Shown one piece after another: positions 1 to 7,225 of a DNA stretch of 9,180 nucleotides. Source of the DNA: Gammaproteobacteria bacterium (GTDB taxonomy: Bacteria > Pseudomonadota > Gammaproteobacteria > Steroidobacterales > Steroidobacteraceae); the NCBI GenBank assembly GCA_010031985.1, contig RGYP01000055.1:1-9180 (forward strand), given 5' to 3'. Within the stretch, counting starts at the first letter, position 1; the number at the start of each line of letters is the position of its first letter. The notes under the pieces were generated by a model. The model did not search any database, was not told the origin of the DNA, and saw only the letters and a list, made by a program, of their open reading frames with translations. The position numbers and the translations under genes are program-made.

Positions 1-2609
1 CTTGCCATCTCGGTCGGCTGCTGCTCGAACTTGGTCAGCTTCGCGGCGTTGACGGTGAAGGTGAATGAGCCAAGTTTGGTGCGCCGCAACTCGTAACGCA
101 GGCTGGCATCAAAGCCCTCGAGCTGTCGCGGCGTGATGTTGAAATAGTTGTCGTTGACCTGCAGCAGCTGCCCGACCCGATTGGTCCCCACTGGCGGATC
201 ACGAACGATATTCGGGTTGCTTTGCCCGTCGAGACGCAACAGATAGTCGTACAGCATCTGTACTTGTCCGCCTTCGATACCGATGACATCGGTTTGCTTG
301 ATCGACCAAAAGTCGACCGACAGCGACAGCTTGCCGGCAGAGTCGGGCAGGAACGTCGGCTGCAAAATGATGCCGGCAGAGAGGTTGTCGGCTTCTTCAG
401 GACCGAGACCACGGTTGCCGGATCGAACCTCGATCGTGCTCGCGCCAGCACAGGTGACGGCGTTCAGCCGGCAGAAGGAGTAGTCGGTGCGCGTATTGCT
501 GACCTGAGTACCCGAACTGTAGAACTGCGGCAAATTGGGCGCGCGGAAGGCCTGCGAGGCCGAGCCGCGCAGTGCGAGCCAATCGGCGATCGTCCAGTTG
601 AGCGCAACTTTGGGTTTCGTGACCGTGCCGAAATCGGAGTAACGCTCGGTGCGACCAGCGAGCTGCATCTCCACCGATTTCACGAGCGGAATGTCCATCT
701 CGGGCGATACCACAGGCACGGCGAGCTCGAGGTAACCCGAGATGATGGAGCGGTGCGCGCGTACGTCCGGCGAGGGGCTCGCACCCATCACGTCCGTACC
801 GTACGTAATGTTGGTGACGACGTCGGTGTACTTGATCGTGCCGTCGAGTCGCGGGTCGCGATTGTCGACGTAGCTCTCGCGACGCACTTCGACGCCTGCG
901 GCGATGCCGACATCACCACCCGGCAACGTCATCACATCGGGTCGCGATCCTTTCAGATCCCACATCGACAGCGAGGTTTCGCTGATGCGATTCACGCCGA
1001 CTAGAAAGCTTCTGATGGTGCCGGTATCGCTCGGCGTCGTATCCGCACCCGAATACAGCAACTGATTGCCGCCGTTGAAGGGGTTATAGGCATCGGGCGT
1101 CGACTTTGCGAGCGCCTGCTGGAAGAGCGTGTTGCTGACGGCATTGGTGGTGAAGTCGTCGGTCTTCGCCCAGGAATAAACGAGTGCCGACTCCCAATCG
1201 AATCCCCACTTCTGACCGCGCAGACCGGCAAGCAGGCGATAGCTGTCGTCGGTGACTTCGTAGACTCGCGGGCCGGTATCGACCGGACGATAAGTCGTGA
1301 TGCGCAGCGGCAAGCCGGCCGTCGGCACGTTCACGAGGTTCGGCAAGCGATTCGGATTGGCCACGCCGTTGATGGTGGTGGCGCCGAGCGGATTGTAATA
1401 GTTCGAGGCGGGGATGGAGATCACCGCGCTCGCCAATGGTGCCGACTGCTCGCGCAGCCCCGAGAAGAACGCGCGGTAGTAACCGATCTCACCAAACAAT
1501 TCGACATCACCAAGATTACGACTGACCGTGGCGAAGGCGTTGTAGCGATCGACGGCACCTTTCAGGGTGCGATCGGCATTCTCGTTGTAGCGCAGTTCGC
1601 GATCGACGGTTCCCGTGATCGTGCCGGCACGCAGGCAAAGATTGCTGCTGTACGTCGTGCTGCTGCAGCCCGCCGCCGTGTTGGAGATCGGCTCGACGCG
1701 GAAAACGCCGGACGTGGTGAGCGCCGTCGTCCCCTGACGAACCGCCACCGTGCTCGGAATGACCGTGAAAGAACCCCACGGCGACGATGTGCTGCGATTG
1801 TCGAATGCGGTATCGCCTGCCCAGGGCGTATCGGCGACTTTCCAGCGATGATCTTCGCTGGCTGCGTAATCGCGGTCAGTCGCCAGCAGACGATTGCGAG
1901 TGTAGTAGCCCGCGTAGAGCGCAACGCGGGTGCCGTTTTCGAACCGAGTGCCCGCTTTGAGGTTCACCGTGGTTTCGCGGTGCGGCGTACCCTCCGATCC
2001 ACCGTACTGCGCCTCCATGCGCAGACCTTCGAAATCCGACTCGAGCACGGTGTTGACGACACCCGCAACCGCGTCGGTACCGTAAATCGCAGCCGCACCA
2101 TCTCGCAGCACCTCGACACGCTTCACGCCAGCCACCGGGAAAGCATTGGTGTTCGCCGTCTGCACGGGTACGAAATTTTCGGTTTGCGTACCCGGAGCAG
2201 GTACCACGCGGCGACCATTCAGCAACATCAAAGTATTGCCGGTGCCGAGACTGCGCAGGTTGATGGATGAGGTATCGCCGCGCGCATCGTTCAAGTTGCC
2301 CGTAGTACGCGCTTCCTGGAAAGTCACGTCGCCCGCTTGCGGAATCGAGCGGTAGAGATCGTCACCCGACACTGCTGCGGTCGCGACGATGTCCTCTTTG
2401 TCGACGACGGTGACCGGCAGCACCTCGGTGATCTTGGCGCCGCGAATCTGCGAGCCGACGATCACCACTTCGACGAGTTCCTCCTCGGTCCCTGCTTGCG
2501 GCGCAGCACTCTGTTGTGCGGCGGCGGCCGCGGACAACACCAGACTCGTCGAAAACACGAAACTGCGGATCATTTGAGGGTGGGAATTCGCTACGAACTT
2601 CGAGGACAT
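1..2609 (-). CDS. TonB-dependent outer-membrane receptor (C-terminus outside window)
   Basis: Outer-membrane active-transport receptor, powered by TonB/ExbBD; ligand unknown. 869 codons are visible, reading minus without a stop to the left edge, so the last beta strands and the terminal beta signal are missing. The start ATG (2607-2609) has AAGGAG ten bases upstream. Residues 13-31 form a signal sequence ending in an Ala run before QQ. A TonB-box-like stretch (EELVEVVIVG, about 43-52) leads directly into the plug, with no carboxypeptidase-like or secretin/STN domain in front. Plug hallmarks are LMLLNGRRVVP (about 127-137) and DGAAAIYGTDAVAGVVN (about 170-186). The barrel carries the typical SQAFRAPN near residue 690. 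Two close cysteine pairs (C315/C325 and C713/C720) probably form loop disulphides. Divergent from the gamma-glutamyltransferase-like gene, which suggests, without proving, a peptide- or amide-related ligand. Family is certain; ligand is not. Confidence 0.93.
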   Translation of the reverse strand, partial: MSSKFVANSHPQMIRSFVFSTSLVLSAAAAAQQSAAPQAGTEEELVEVVIVGSQIRGAKITEVLPVTVVDKEDIVATAAVSGDDLYRSIPQAGDVTFQEARTTGNLNDARGDTSSINLRSLGTGNTLMLLNGRRVVPAPGTQTENFVPVQTANTNAFPVAGVKRVEVLRDGAAAIYGTDAVAGVVNTVLESDFEGLRMEAQYGGSEGTPHRETTVNLKAGTRFENGTRVALYAGYYTRNRLLATDRDYAASEDHRWKVADTPWAGDTAFDNRSTSSPWGSFTVIPSTVAVRQGTTALTTSGVFRVEPISNTAAGCSSTTYSSNLCLRAGTITGTVDRELRYNENADRTLKGAVDRYNAFATVSRNLGDVELFGEIGYYRAFFSGLREQSAPLASAVISIPASNYYNPLGATTINGVANPNRLPNLVNVPTAGLPLRITTYRPVDTGPRVYEVTDDSYRLLAGLRGQKWGFDWESALVYSWAKTDDFTTNAVSNTLFQQALAKSTPDAYNPFNGGNQLLYSGADTTPSDTGTIRSFLVGVNRISETSLSMWDLKGSRPDVMTLPGGDVGIAAGVEVRRESYVDNRDPRLDGTIKYTDVVTNITYGTDVMGASPSPDVRAHRSIISGYLELAVPVVSPEMDIPLVKSVEMQLAGRTERYSDFGTVTKPKVALNWTIADWLALRGSASQAFRAPNLPQFYSSGTQVSNTRTDYSFCRLNAVTCAGASTIEVRSGNRGLGPEEADNLSAGIILQPTFLPDSAGKLSLSVDFWSIKQTDVIGIEGGQVQMLYDYLLRLDGQSNPNIVRDPPVGTNRVGQLLQVNDNYFNITPRQLEGFDASLRYELRRTKLGSFTFTVNAAKLTKFEQQPTEMA

Positions 2610-2619
2610 GGTCGACAAG

Positions 2620-2625
2620 CTCCTT
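2620..2625 (-). promoter_or_regulatory. Ribosome binding site of the TonB-dependent receptor
   Basis: AAGGAG on the minus strand, ten bases before the ATG at 2609. It favours this start over the in-frame ATG at 2573 (codon 13), which has no comparable site upstream although it would give a more conventional signal peptide (MIRSFVFS...). Confidence 0.6.
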
Positions 2626-2657
2626 GTCTTTGTCTGGGGATCAACGGGCGAAAAACA

Positions 2658-2686
2658 AATATCCCTTGTCACGTTAATATTGTCCA
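2658..2686 (-). promoter_or_regulatory. Candidate sigma-70 type promoter for the TonB-dependent receptor
   Basis: On the minus strand, TGGACA at 2686-2681 (five of six against TTGACA) is followed after exactly 17 bases by GATATT at 2663-2658 (four of six against TATAAT). Transcription would begin near 2651 and give a leader of about 42 bases that includes the AAGGAG ribosome site. The spacing and position fit well. The call rests on motif matching by eye, in a gap that also must hold the promoter of the divergent gene. Confidence 0.4.
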
Positions 2687-2702
2687 TCCCATGGGGACCT
2701 GC

Positions 2703-2706
2703 GGAG
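2703..2706 (+). promoter_or_regulatory. Ribosome binding site that fixes the GGT start
   Basis: GGAG six bases before the ATG at 2713. The reading frame stays open upstream to an ATG at 2608, but that codon lies across the receptor's own start codon and has no ribosome site. Starting at 2713 puts a proper signal peptide at the N-terminus. Confidence 0.65.
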
Positions 2707-2712
2707 AGGGAA

Positions 2713-4461
2713 ATGAACTTCAGCTGTGCCATCGTCCGAGCCCGGTTCCGCCCGCGAATTTGGGCGGCACTTGCGGTGTTCCTGACGCTATGGAGCGGGG
2801 GTCCGCTCGCCGAAGCCCAGCAACAGTCGCTGCTCGAATACCCGAGCGTTCATTCGCCGCGGGTGGGGTTACAGGGCATGGTGGTCAGCCAGAACGAAAT
2901 GGCGAGCGCGATCGGCGCCAAGGTGCTCGCCGAGGGTGGCAACGCCATCGACGCGGCCGTCGCCGTGGGCTTTGCCCTCGCAGTCACCCTGCCCCGTGCC
3001 GGCAATATCGGCGGCGACGGCTTCATGACCGCCTACCTGGCCAACGAAAAGAAAGTCACCGTCATCGATTTTCGGAGCGTGGCTCCGCTCGCCGCCAAAC
3101 TCGACATGTTCGTCGATGCGCGTGGCAAAGAACGTCCGGAAGCCTCGGTCGGCTACCGCGCTGCCGCCGTACCGGGGACCGTGGCCGGGCTCTGGATGGC
3201 CCACCAAAAATATGGGCTCAAGCCCTGGAGCAAATTGGTGGCGCCTGCGACGGCACTCGCTCGCGACGGGCTGGTGCTGAGCGCCGACGAAGCATTCGTC
3301 TTCGGCTGGGGTCGAAAACGCCTCGAGGCGAGCGCCCCGGCCAAGGCGACGTTCTTCAAGGCAGACGGCGCCGCCTACAAAGCCGGCGAACGCTTGCAGC
3401 AACCGCAACTCGCCTGGACGCTGGAGCAAGTCGCCAACGGTGGCGCAGATGCTTTTTACCGTGGAGAGGTCGCGACCCGCATCGAAGCGGATATGCGCCG
3501 CAATGGCGGTCTCGTTACGCGCGAGGATCTCGCGGCGTACCGCGCCATCGAGCGCGAACCTTTGGTCGGTACTTATCGGGGGACCACTGTCTACACGCCA
3601 CCGCCAGCCAGCGGTGGTGCAGCCTTGCTGCTGATGCTCAACATCCTCGAAAACTTTGATCTCGGTCGAATGTCGGCAGGTTCCGCCGAGTCGCTGCATC
3701 TGCTCGCCGAAACCATGCGACTCGGTCATCGCGACCGTGTCAGGCATTTCGGTGACACCGCCTTCGCCAAGGTGCCGCTGACAGGGATTACCTCCAAGGC
3801 CTACGCTGCCGAACGCGCCAAACTCGTCGATCTTCGCAAAGCCAGTGACGACGACGATGTACTGGCCGGTGATCCTTTTGCCTACGAGAGTCCGAGTACC
3901 ACGCACTACTCCGTGGCCGATCGCCAGGGCAACGTCGTATCGGTGACCTACACGCTCGGATCCGATTTTGGCTCCGGCGCGATGATCGACGGCACCGGCA
4001 TTCTGCTCAACAATCAGATGAACAATTTCAGTCACGAGCGGGACTTTCGCGCGGCGGAAAGCAATGACCCCGAGCCACCGAACGCCATGCGCCCAGGCAA
4101 ACGCATGATGTCGACCATGATGCCGACGCTGGTGTTTCGTGACGGCAAACCGTGGCTGGCTCTCGGAACACCCGGCGGTGGTCGCATCATCAACACGGTG
4201 CTGCAAGTCCTCGTGAACGTAGTCGACTTTCGCCTCAACATCGATGAGGCGACCCATCAGACGCGGATCTCGCAAGGCGATGGTCCGCTCGAGGTCGAGC
4301 CCAATTTCAATCCCGACACCCTGGATTTACTGCGCAAGAAAGGACACCGCATCAAACAAAGCGAGACGATGGGTAGCGCGCAGTCGATCGCTATCGAGAA
4401 CGGTTATTTCTTTGGCGCACCGGACCCGCGGCGACCGGGTGCAGCGGCCATCGCTCCCTGA
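2713..4461 (+). CDS. ggt: Gamma-glutamyltransferase-family N-terminal-nucleophile hydrolase, exported
   Basis: 582 residues, normal for the family, which cleaves gamma-glutamyl amides such as glutathione in the periplasm and transfers or hydrolyses the glutamyl group. A basic n-region and hydrophobic WAALAVFLTLW (17-27) precede a signal cleavage site after AEA (35). The precursor should self-cleave before T396 in STTHYS, giving an alpha chain of about 360 residues and a beta chain of 187. Against E. coli GGT as I recall it: T396 is nucleophile T391, T414 is T409, R121 (in IDFRSVAP) is R114, Q435 is Q430, S467/T468 are S462/S463, and G488/G489 are G483/G484. Two ligand positions differ: N411 is G416 and D433 is N438 (QMNNF instead of QMDDF). 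Substrate preference may therefore not be ordinary gamma-glutamyl; a glutaryl or other acyl amide is possible. Family assignment is firm; the symbol is a family-level label. Confidence 0.92.
   Translation: MNFSCAIVRARFRPRIWAALAVFLTLWSGGPLAEAQQQSLLEYPSVHSPRVGLQGMVVSQNEMASAIGAKVLAEGGNAIDAAVAVGFALAVTLPRAGNIGGDGFMTAYLANEKKVTVIDFRSVAPLAAKLDMFVDARGKERPEASVGYRAAAVPGTVAGLWMAHQKYGLKPWSKLVAPATALARDGLVLSADEAFVFGWGRKRLEASAPAKATFFKADGAAYKAGERLQQPQLAWTLEQVANGGADAFYRGEVATRIEADMRRNGGLVTREDLAAYRAIEREPLVGTYRGTTVYTPPPASGGAALLLMLNILENFDLGRMSAGSAESLHLLAETMRLGHRDRVRHFGDTAFAKVPLTGITSKAYAAERAKLVDLRKASDDDDVLAGDPFAYESPSTTHYSVADRQGNVVSVTYTLGSDFGSGAMIDGTGILLNNQMNNFSHERDFRAAESNDPEPPNAMRPGKRMMSTMMPTLVFRDGKPWLALGTPGGGRIINTVLQVLVNVVDFRLNIDEATHQTRISQGDGPLEVEPNFNPDTLDLLRKKGHRIKQSETMGSAQSIAIENGYFFGAPDPRRPGAAAIAP
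4404..4461. other. 58-base convergent coding overlap between GGT-like and ribokinase genes
   Basis: The plus-strand stop TGA (4459-4461) lies inside the minus-strand ribokinase frame, and the ribokinase stop TAA (4406-4404) lies inside the last codons of the GGT-like gene. The conserved GGT C-terminus (ending YFFGAPDPRRPG plus a few residues) is opposed by an Ala/Gly/Arg/Lys-rich ribokinase tail beyond the usual end of that family. There is no room for a dedicated terminator between the genes. Confidence 0.8.
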
Positions 4462-5396
4462 CGAGAAGCGGATTTGAGCAGACGCTCAACCTCGGCACGC
4501 CTCGGTGCCGAAGGCTGGGCCCCGGCCCGCGTCACCGACAAGGCCGCTGCAGCATTCGCAAAAATCACTGCGTCTTGCAGCAGCTTGCCTTCGGCTAGCG
4601 CCGTCGCGAGCGCGGCATTGAACACGTCGCCCGCCGCCGTGGTGTCGAGAGTCTTTACTTTGAACCCCGGTACGAGCCGCGCACCGTCGGCAGCCACGAC
4701 GAAGGCACCCCGTGCGCCCATGGTGATGATGACCGTGGCGATCCCGCTCGCCCGCAATGCTTCGGCAGCCTGCGCTGCACTCGCGTCGTCGGCGACGCGG
4801 ATACCGGTCAGCAGTTCGGCCTCGGTCTCGTTGGGCGTCAGGATGGATACTTTGCGCAGCAGCGACTCGGGAAGCCTCTGGGCTGGTGCGGGGTTGAGAA
4901 TGACCGGCATGCCTGATCGCCGCGCGAGTTCGACGGCGGCCGTGACGGTGTCGATGGGCGTCTCGAGTTGAACCAGCAAAGGTCCGCACCCCGAAAATGC
5001 CCGATGCGCGCGCCTGACGTGCACCGGTTTCATTGACGCGTTCGCCCCTGGCGCCACGGTGATGCTGTTCTCGCCATCGTCGGCGACCGTGATGAGCGCG
5101 ACGCCGGAACGCGCCTCTCGATCACGACTGACGTGATCGACATTGATGTGTTCACGCTGCAAACCGGCGAGCGCTCGATCACCGAGATCGTCCCGTCCGA
5201 TGCGGGCGATGAGGGTCACCTTTGCCCCGAGTCGCGCGGCCGCGACCGCCTGATTCGCTCCCTTGCCACCTGCCACCGTACGAAACTCACCACCCAAAAT
5301 CGTCTCGCCGGGCTTCGGCAAATGCGCCGCATGCACGACCATGTCGGTATTCGAACTACCGACGACGACGACTTCGTTGCCTTGGCGTGCTCTCAT
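4404..5396 (-). CDS. rbsK: Ribokinase (PfkB carbohydrate kinase family)
   Basis: Phosphorylates D-ribose with ATP to ribose 5-phosphate in the cytoplasm. 330 residues from the ATG at 5396. Seen: GSSNTDM at the sugar-binding N-terminus (N16, D18), the GGKGANQA signature (43-50), LVQLETP with E145, NPAPAQ (169-174), TPNETEAE with N189, TMGARG (225-230) and the second PfkB signature DTTAAGDVF (251-259) with catalytic base D257 and cation ligand D251. NAAAALSVTRAGAQPS (281-296) closes the fold as in E. coli RbsK. The usual DTFNGA is DVFNAA here. The last roughly 18 residues extend past the usual end and overlap the GGT-like gene. An in-frame ATG at 5426 adds ten residues; neither start has a good ribosome site, and 5396 matches family length better. 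No ribose ABC transporter or RbsR is visible, so another nucleoside or sugar kinase role remains possible. Confidence 0.88.
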   Translation of the reverse strand: MRARQGNEVVVVGSSNTDMVVHAAHLPKPGETILGGEFRTVAGGKGANQAVAAARLGAKVTLIARIGRDDLGDRALAGLQREHINVDHVSRDREARSGVALITVADDGENSITVAPGANASMKPVHVRRAHRAFSGCGPLLVQLETPIDTVTAAVELARRSGMPVILNPAPAQRLPESLLRKVSILTPNETEAELLTGIRVADDASAAQAAEALRASGIATVIITMGARGAFVVAADGARLVPGFKVKTLDTTAAGDVFNAALATALAEGKLLQDAVIFANAAAALSVTRAGAQPSAPRRAEVERLLKSASRQGAMAAAPGRRGSGAPKK

Positions 5397-5427
5397 GCAC
5401 GAAATGTTACGCTGCGCGGCGATCATC

Positions 5428-5434
5428 GAGGAAG
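5428..5434 (+). promoter_or_regulatory. Ribosome binding site of the amidohydrolase
   Basis: GAGGAAG ending six bases before the ATG at 5441. It supports this start even though only 44 bases separate it from the divergent ribokinase start; the amidohydrolase promoter must then lie largely inside the ribokinase 5' end. Confidence 0.55.
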
Positions 5435-5440
5435 CGCTGA

Positions 5441-7168
5441 ATGGCTATTCATCTCGGACGAGCGAACACCGTCTTGCGTTGGCTGGCTCCTTTTGGACTC
5501 AGTCTTGCCGCGCTGGGCACCTTGCCCGCTGCCGACGCCGATCTCATCTACGTCGGACGAGTCATCACGATGACGGGGACCGAGACCGATCCGCGAGCGC
5601 GAGCCGAGGCCGTCGCCGTCGCTGGCGATCGAATCATCGCCGTCGGCTCGCGCAAAGAGGTACTGAAGCATCGAGGCAAGGGAACTCGACTGATCGAACT
5701 CGGCGACAAGGCGGTATTACCCGGTTTCATCGATGCGCACGGACATCTGACGGCAACCAGCTCGACGCTGAGCCTTGCCGATCTCTCCGCACCCCCGGTC
5801 GGTGAGGTACGCAGCATCGCCGACCTGCAGAACACCCTGCGCCGCTTCATCGCCGAACGGCGGCTGCCGGCGGGCGCCTTGGTCATCGGCTTCGGCTACG
5901 ACGATGCCCAGCTCAAAGAAAAAAGACATCCGAATCGAGATGATCTGGACGCAGTGTCGTCAGCACATCCGATCATGATCAGCCACGTATCGGGACATCT
6001 CGCTGCCACAAACTCCGCCATGCTCAAGCTTGTCGGCATCGAGGCCAGCACCCCCGACCCGGCAGGCGGCGTCATCCGTCGTCGAGCAGGTTCACGCGAG
6101 CCCGATGGCGTGCTCGAAGAAACGGCCTTCAATGCGGTACGCGAGAAAGTGCCGCCGCCCAACCTCGAGCAGTCGCTCGCCAACCTCGCGGCGGCTCAGC
6201 GTTATTACGCCCGCATGGGCGTAACCACGGTGCAAGACGGTGCGCTGGTAGCGCCCACCAAAGCCTTGCTCGACGAGGCGGCGCGTCGTGGGCTGCTCGA
6301 TCTCGATGTGGTCACCTACCAGTTGTGGTCCCCGGTCGCGCTGAAGCTCGACAAGTTCACGAGTGCCCGCACTTACGATCGCGGTCTCAAACACCATGGC
6401 ATCAAGCTGATTCTCGATGGCAGCCCACAGGGAAAAACGGCGTTCTTGTCGCAAGCCTATCGAGTACCCCCGGCCGGTCAAAAGAAGGATTATTCAGGCT
6501 ATCCAACGCTACCCGCAGAGACCGTCAAGCGCGTCATCGCCGAGGCGGCCGCCTTCGACATTCCCGTACTCGCACACGCCAACGGCGATGCCGCCGCCGA
6601 AATGCTGATCGATGCCGTGGCCGCAGCCAAACAGAAAGATGCCTCCATCAAACCCGATGTCGTGATGATCCATGCGCAAACCGTTCGCGACGATCAACTC
6701 GATCGTATGGCAAGTCTCGGCATGACGGCCTCATTCTTCGTAGGACACGTTTTTTATTGGGGCGACTGGCATCGAGAAGAAACCTTGGGTCCAGTGCGCG
6801 CCGACCGCATCAGCCCGACACGCTCGGCACTCGATCGTAAAGTGGCCTTCACCTTGCATACCGACACGCCCGTCGTCCCACCCAACATGATCAGTACGCT
6901 GTGGTCGGCGACCACTCGTCGTTCGCGCAGCGGCGATATCCTTGGTCCTGCACAGCGCCTCGGCACGTGGGAGGCGCTGTCTGCCATCACGCTTCAAGCG
7001 GCACGCCAGAGCGGCGACGAATCTCTCAAAGGCTCGATCGAAGTGGGGAAGCAGGCGGATCTCGTCGTGCTTTCGGCTGATCCATTAAGCAGCGATCCCG
7101 AAAATCTGCGGGACCTGCAAGTCGTCGAAACGCTCGCGCGAGGGCGACGGGTGTGGCCCGCGCCCTGA
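5441..7168 (+). CDS. Exported YtcJ-type amidohydrolase (amidohydrolase superfamily, COG1574-like)
   Basis: Metal-dependent hydrolase of amide or related bonds, 575 residues. The N-terminus LRWLAPFGLSLAALGTLPAADA (12-33) reads as a signal peptide cleaved near residue 33, placing the enzyme in the periplasm; YtcJ itself is cytoplasmic. The mature part begins DLIYVGRVITM, the small beta-sandwich domain of the family. The metal-site motif is H100-G-H102 in FIDAHGHL. Further likely ligands or catalytic residues are K322 in GIKLILDGS, H379 in LAHANGDAA, H411 in MIHAQTV and D475 in LHTDTPV. The C-terminal KQADLVVLSADP (537-548) is the usual return to the sandwich domain. The set matches the YtcJ/AepA-like branch, whose substrates are mostly unknown. 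Divergent from ribokinase and convergent with the LTXXQ gene, so it is probably transcribed alone. Fold and export are well supported; the substrate cannot be told. Confidence 0.88.
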   Translation: MAIHLGRANTVLRWLAPFGLSLAALGTLPAADADLIYVGRVITMTGTETDPRARAEAVAVAGDRIIAVGSRKEVLKHRGKGTRLIELGDKAVLPGFIDAHGHLTATSSTLSLADLSAPPVGEVRSIADLQNTLRRFIAERRLPAGALVIGFGYDDAQLKEKRHPNRDDLDAVSSAHPIMISHVSGHLAATNSAMLKLVGIEASTPDPAGGVIRRRAGSREPDGVLEETAFNAVREKVPPPNLEQSLANLAAAQRYYARMGVTTVQDGALVAPTKALLDEAARRGLLDLDVVTYQLWSPVALKLDKFTSARTYDRGLKHHGIKLILDGSPQGKTAFLSQAYRVPPAGQKKDYSGYPTLPAETVKRVIAEAAAFDIPVLAHANGDAAAEMLIDAVAAAKQKDASIKPDVVMIHAQTVRDDQLDRMASLGMTASFFVGHVFYWGDWHREETLGPVRADRISPTRSALDRKVAFTLHTDTPVVPPNMISTLWSATTRRSRSGDILGPAQRLGTWEALSAITLQAARQSGDESLKGSIEVGKQADLVVLSADPLSSDPENLRDLQVVETLARGRRVWPAP

Positions 7169-7225
7169 TCGCCGTTCAAATCACCGTTTGGTCGTAGCGG
7201 CTCCTTGGCAAAGAATGTTTCCACG

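Noticed and set aside
222..1004. 260-residue open frame on the plus strand opposite the TonB receptor
   Set aside because: It is Arg/Val/Asp-rich without domain motifs and is the mirror of a clear receptor frame; high G+C makes long antisense frames common.
2608..2712. Upstream extension of the GGT-like gene to the ATG at 2608
   Set aside because: That ATG is part of a CATG shared with the receptor's start codon, lacks a ribosome site, and would put 35 unrelated residues before a good signal peptide.
2337..3659. 440-residue open frame on the plus strand
   Set aside because: It crosses the receptor 5' end, the intergenic gap and the GGT-like gene in a different frame. Composition is Arg-rich and shadow-like, and no motif is recognisable.
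2869..4275. 468-residue open frame on the minus strand opposite the GGT-like gene
   Set aside because: It lies wholly antisense to a gene with all its catalytic motifs, has no signal, ribosome site or domain, and is rich in His/Gly/Arg as expected for antisense of GC-rich codons.
7169..7225. Possible bidirectional terminator between the amidohydrolase and the LTXXQ gene
   Set aside because: Only short imperfect pairings (GCCG/CGGC at the ends, a 3-base ACC/GGT stem) and no T-run on either strand; not enough to call.
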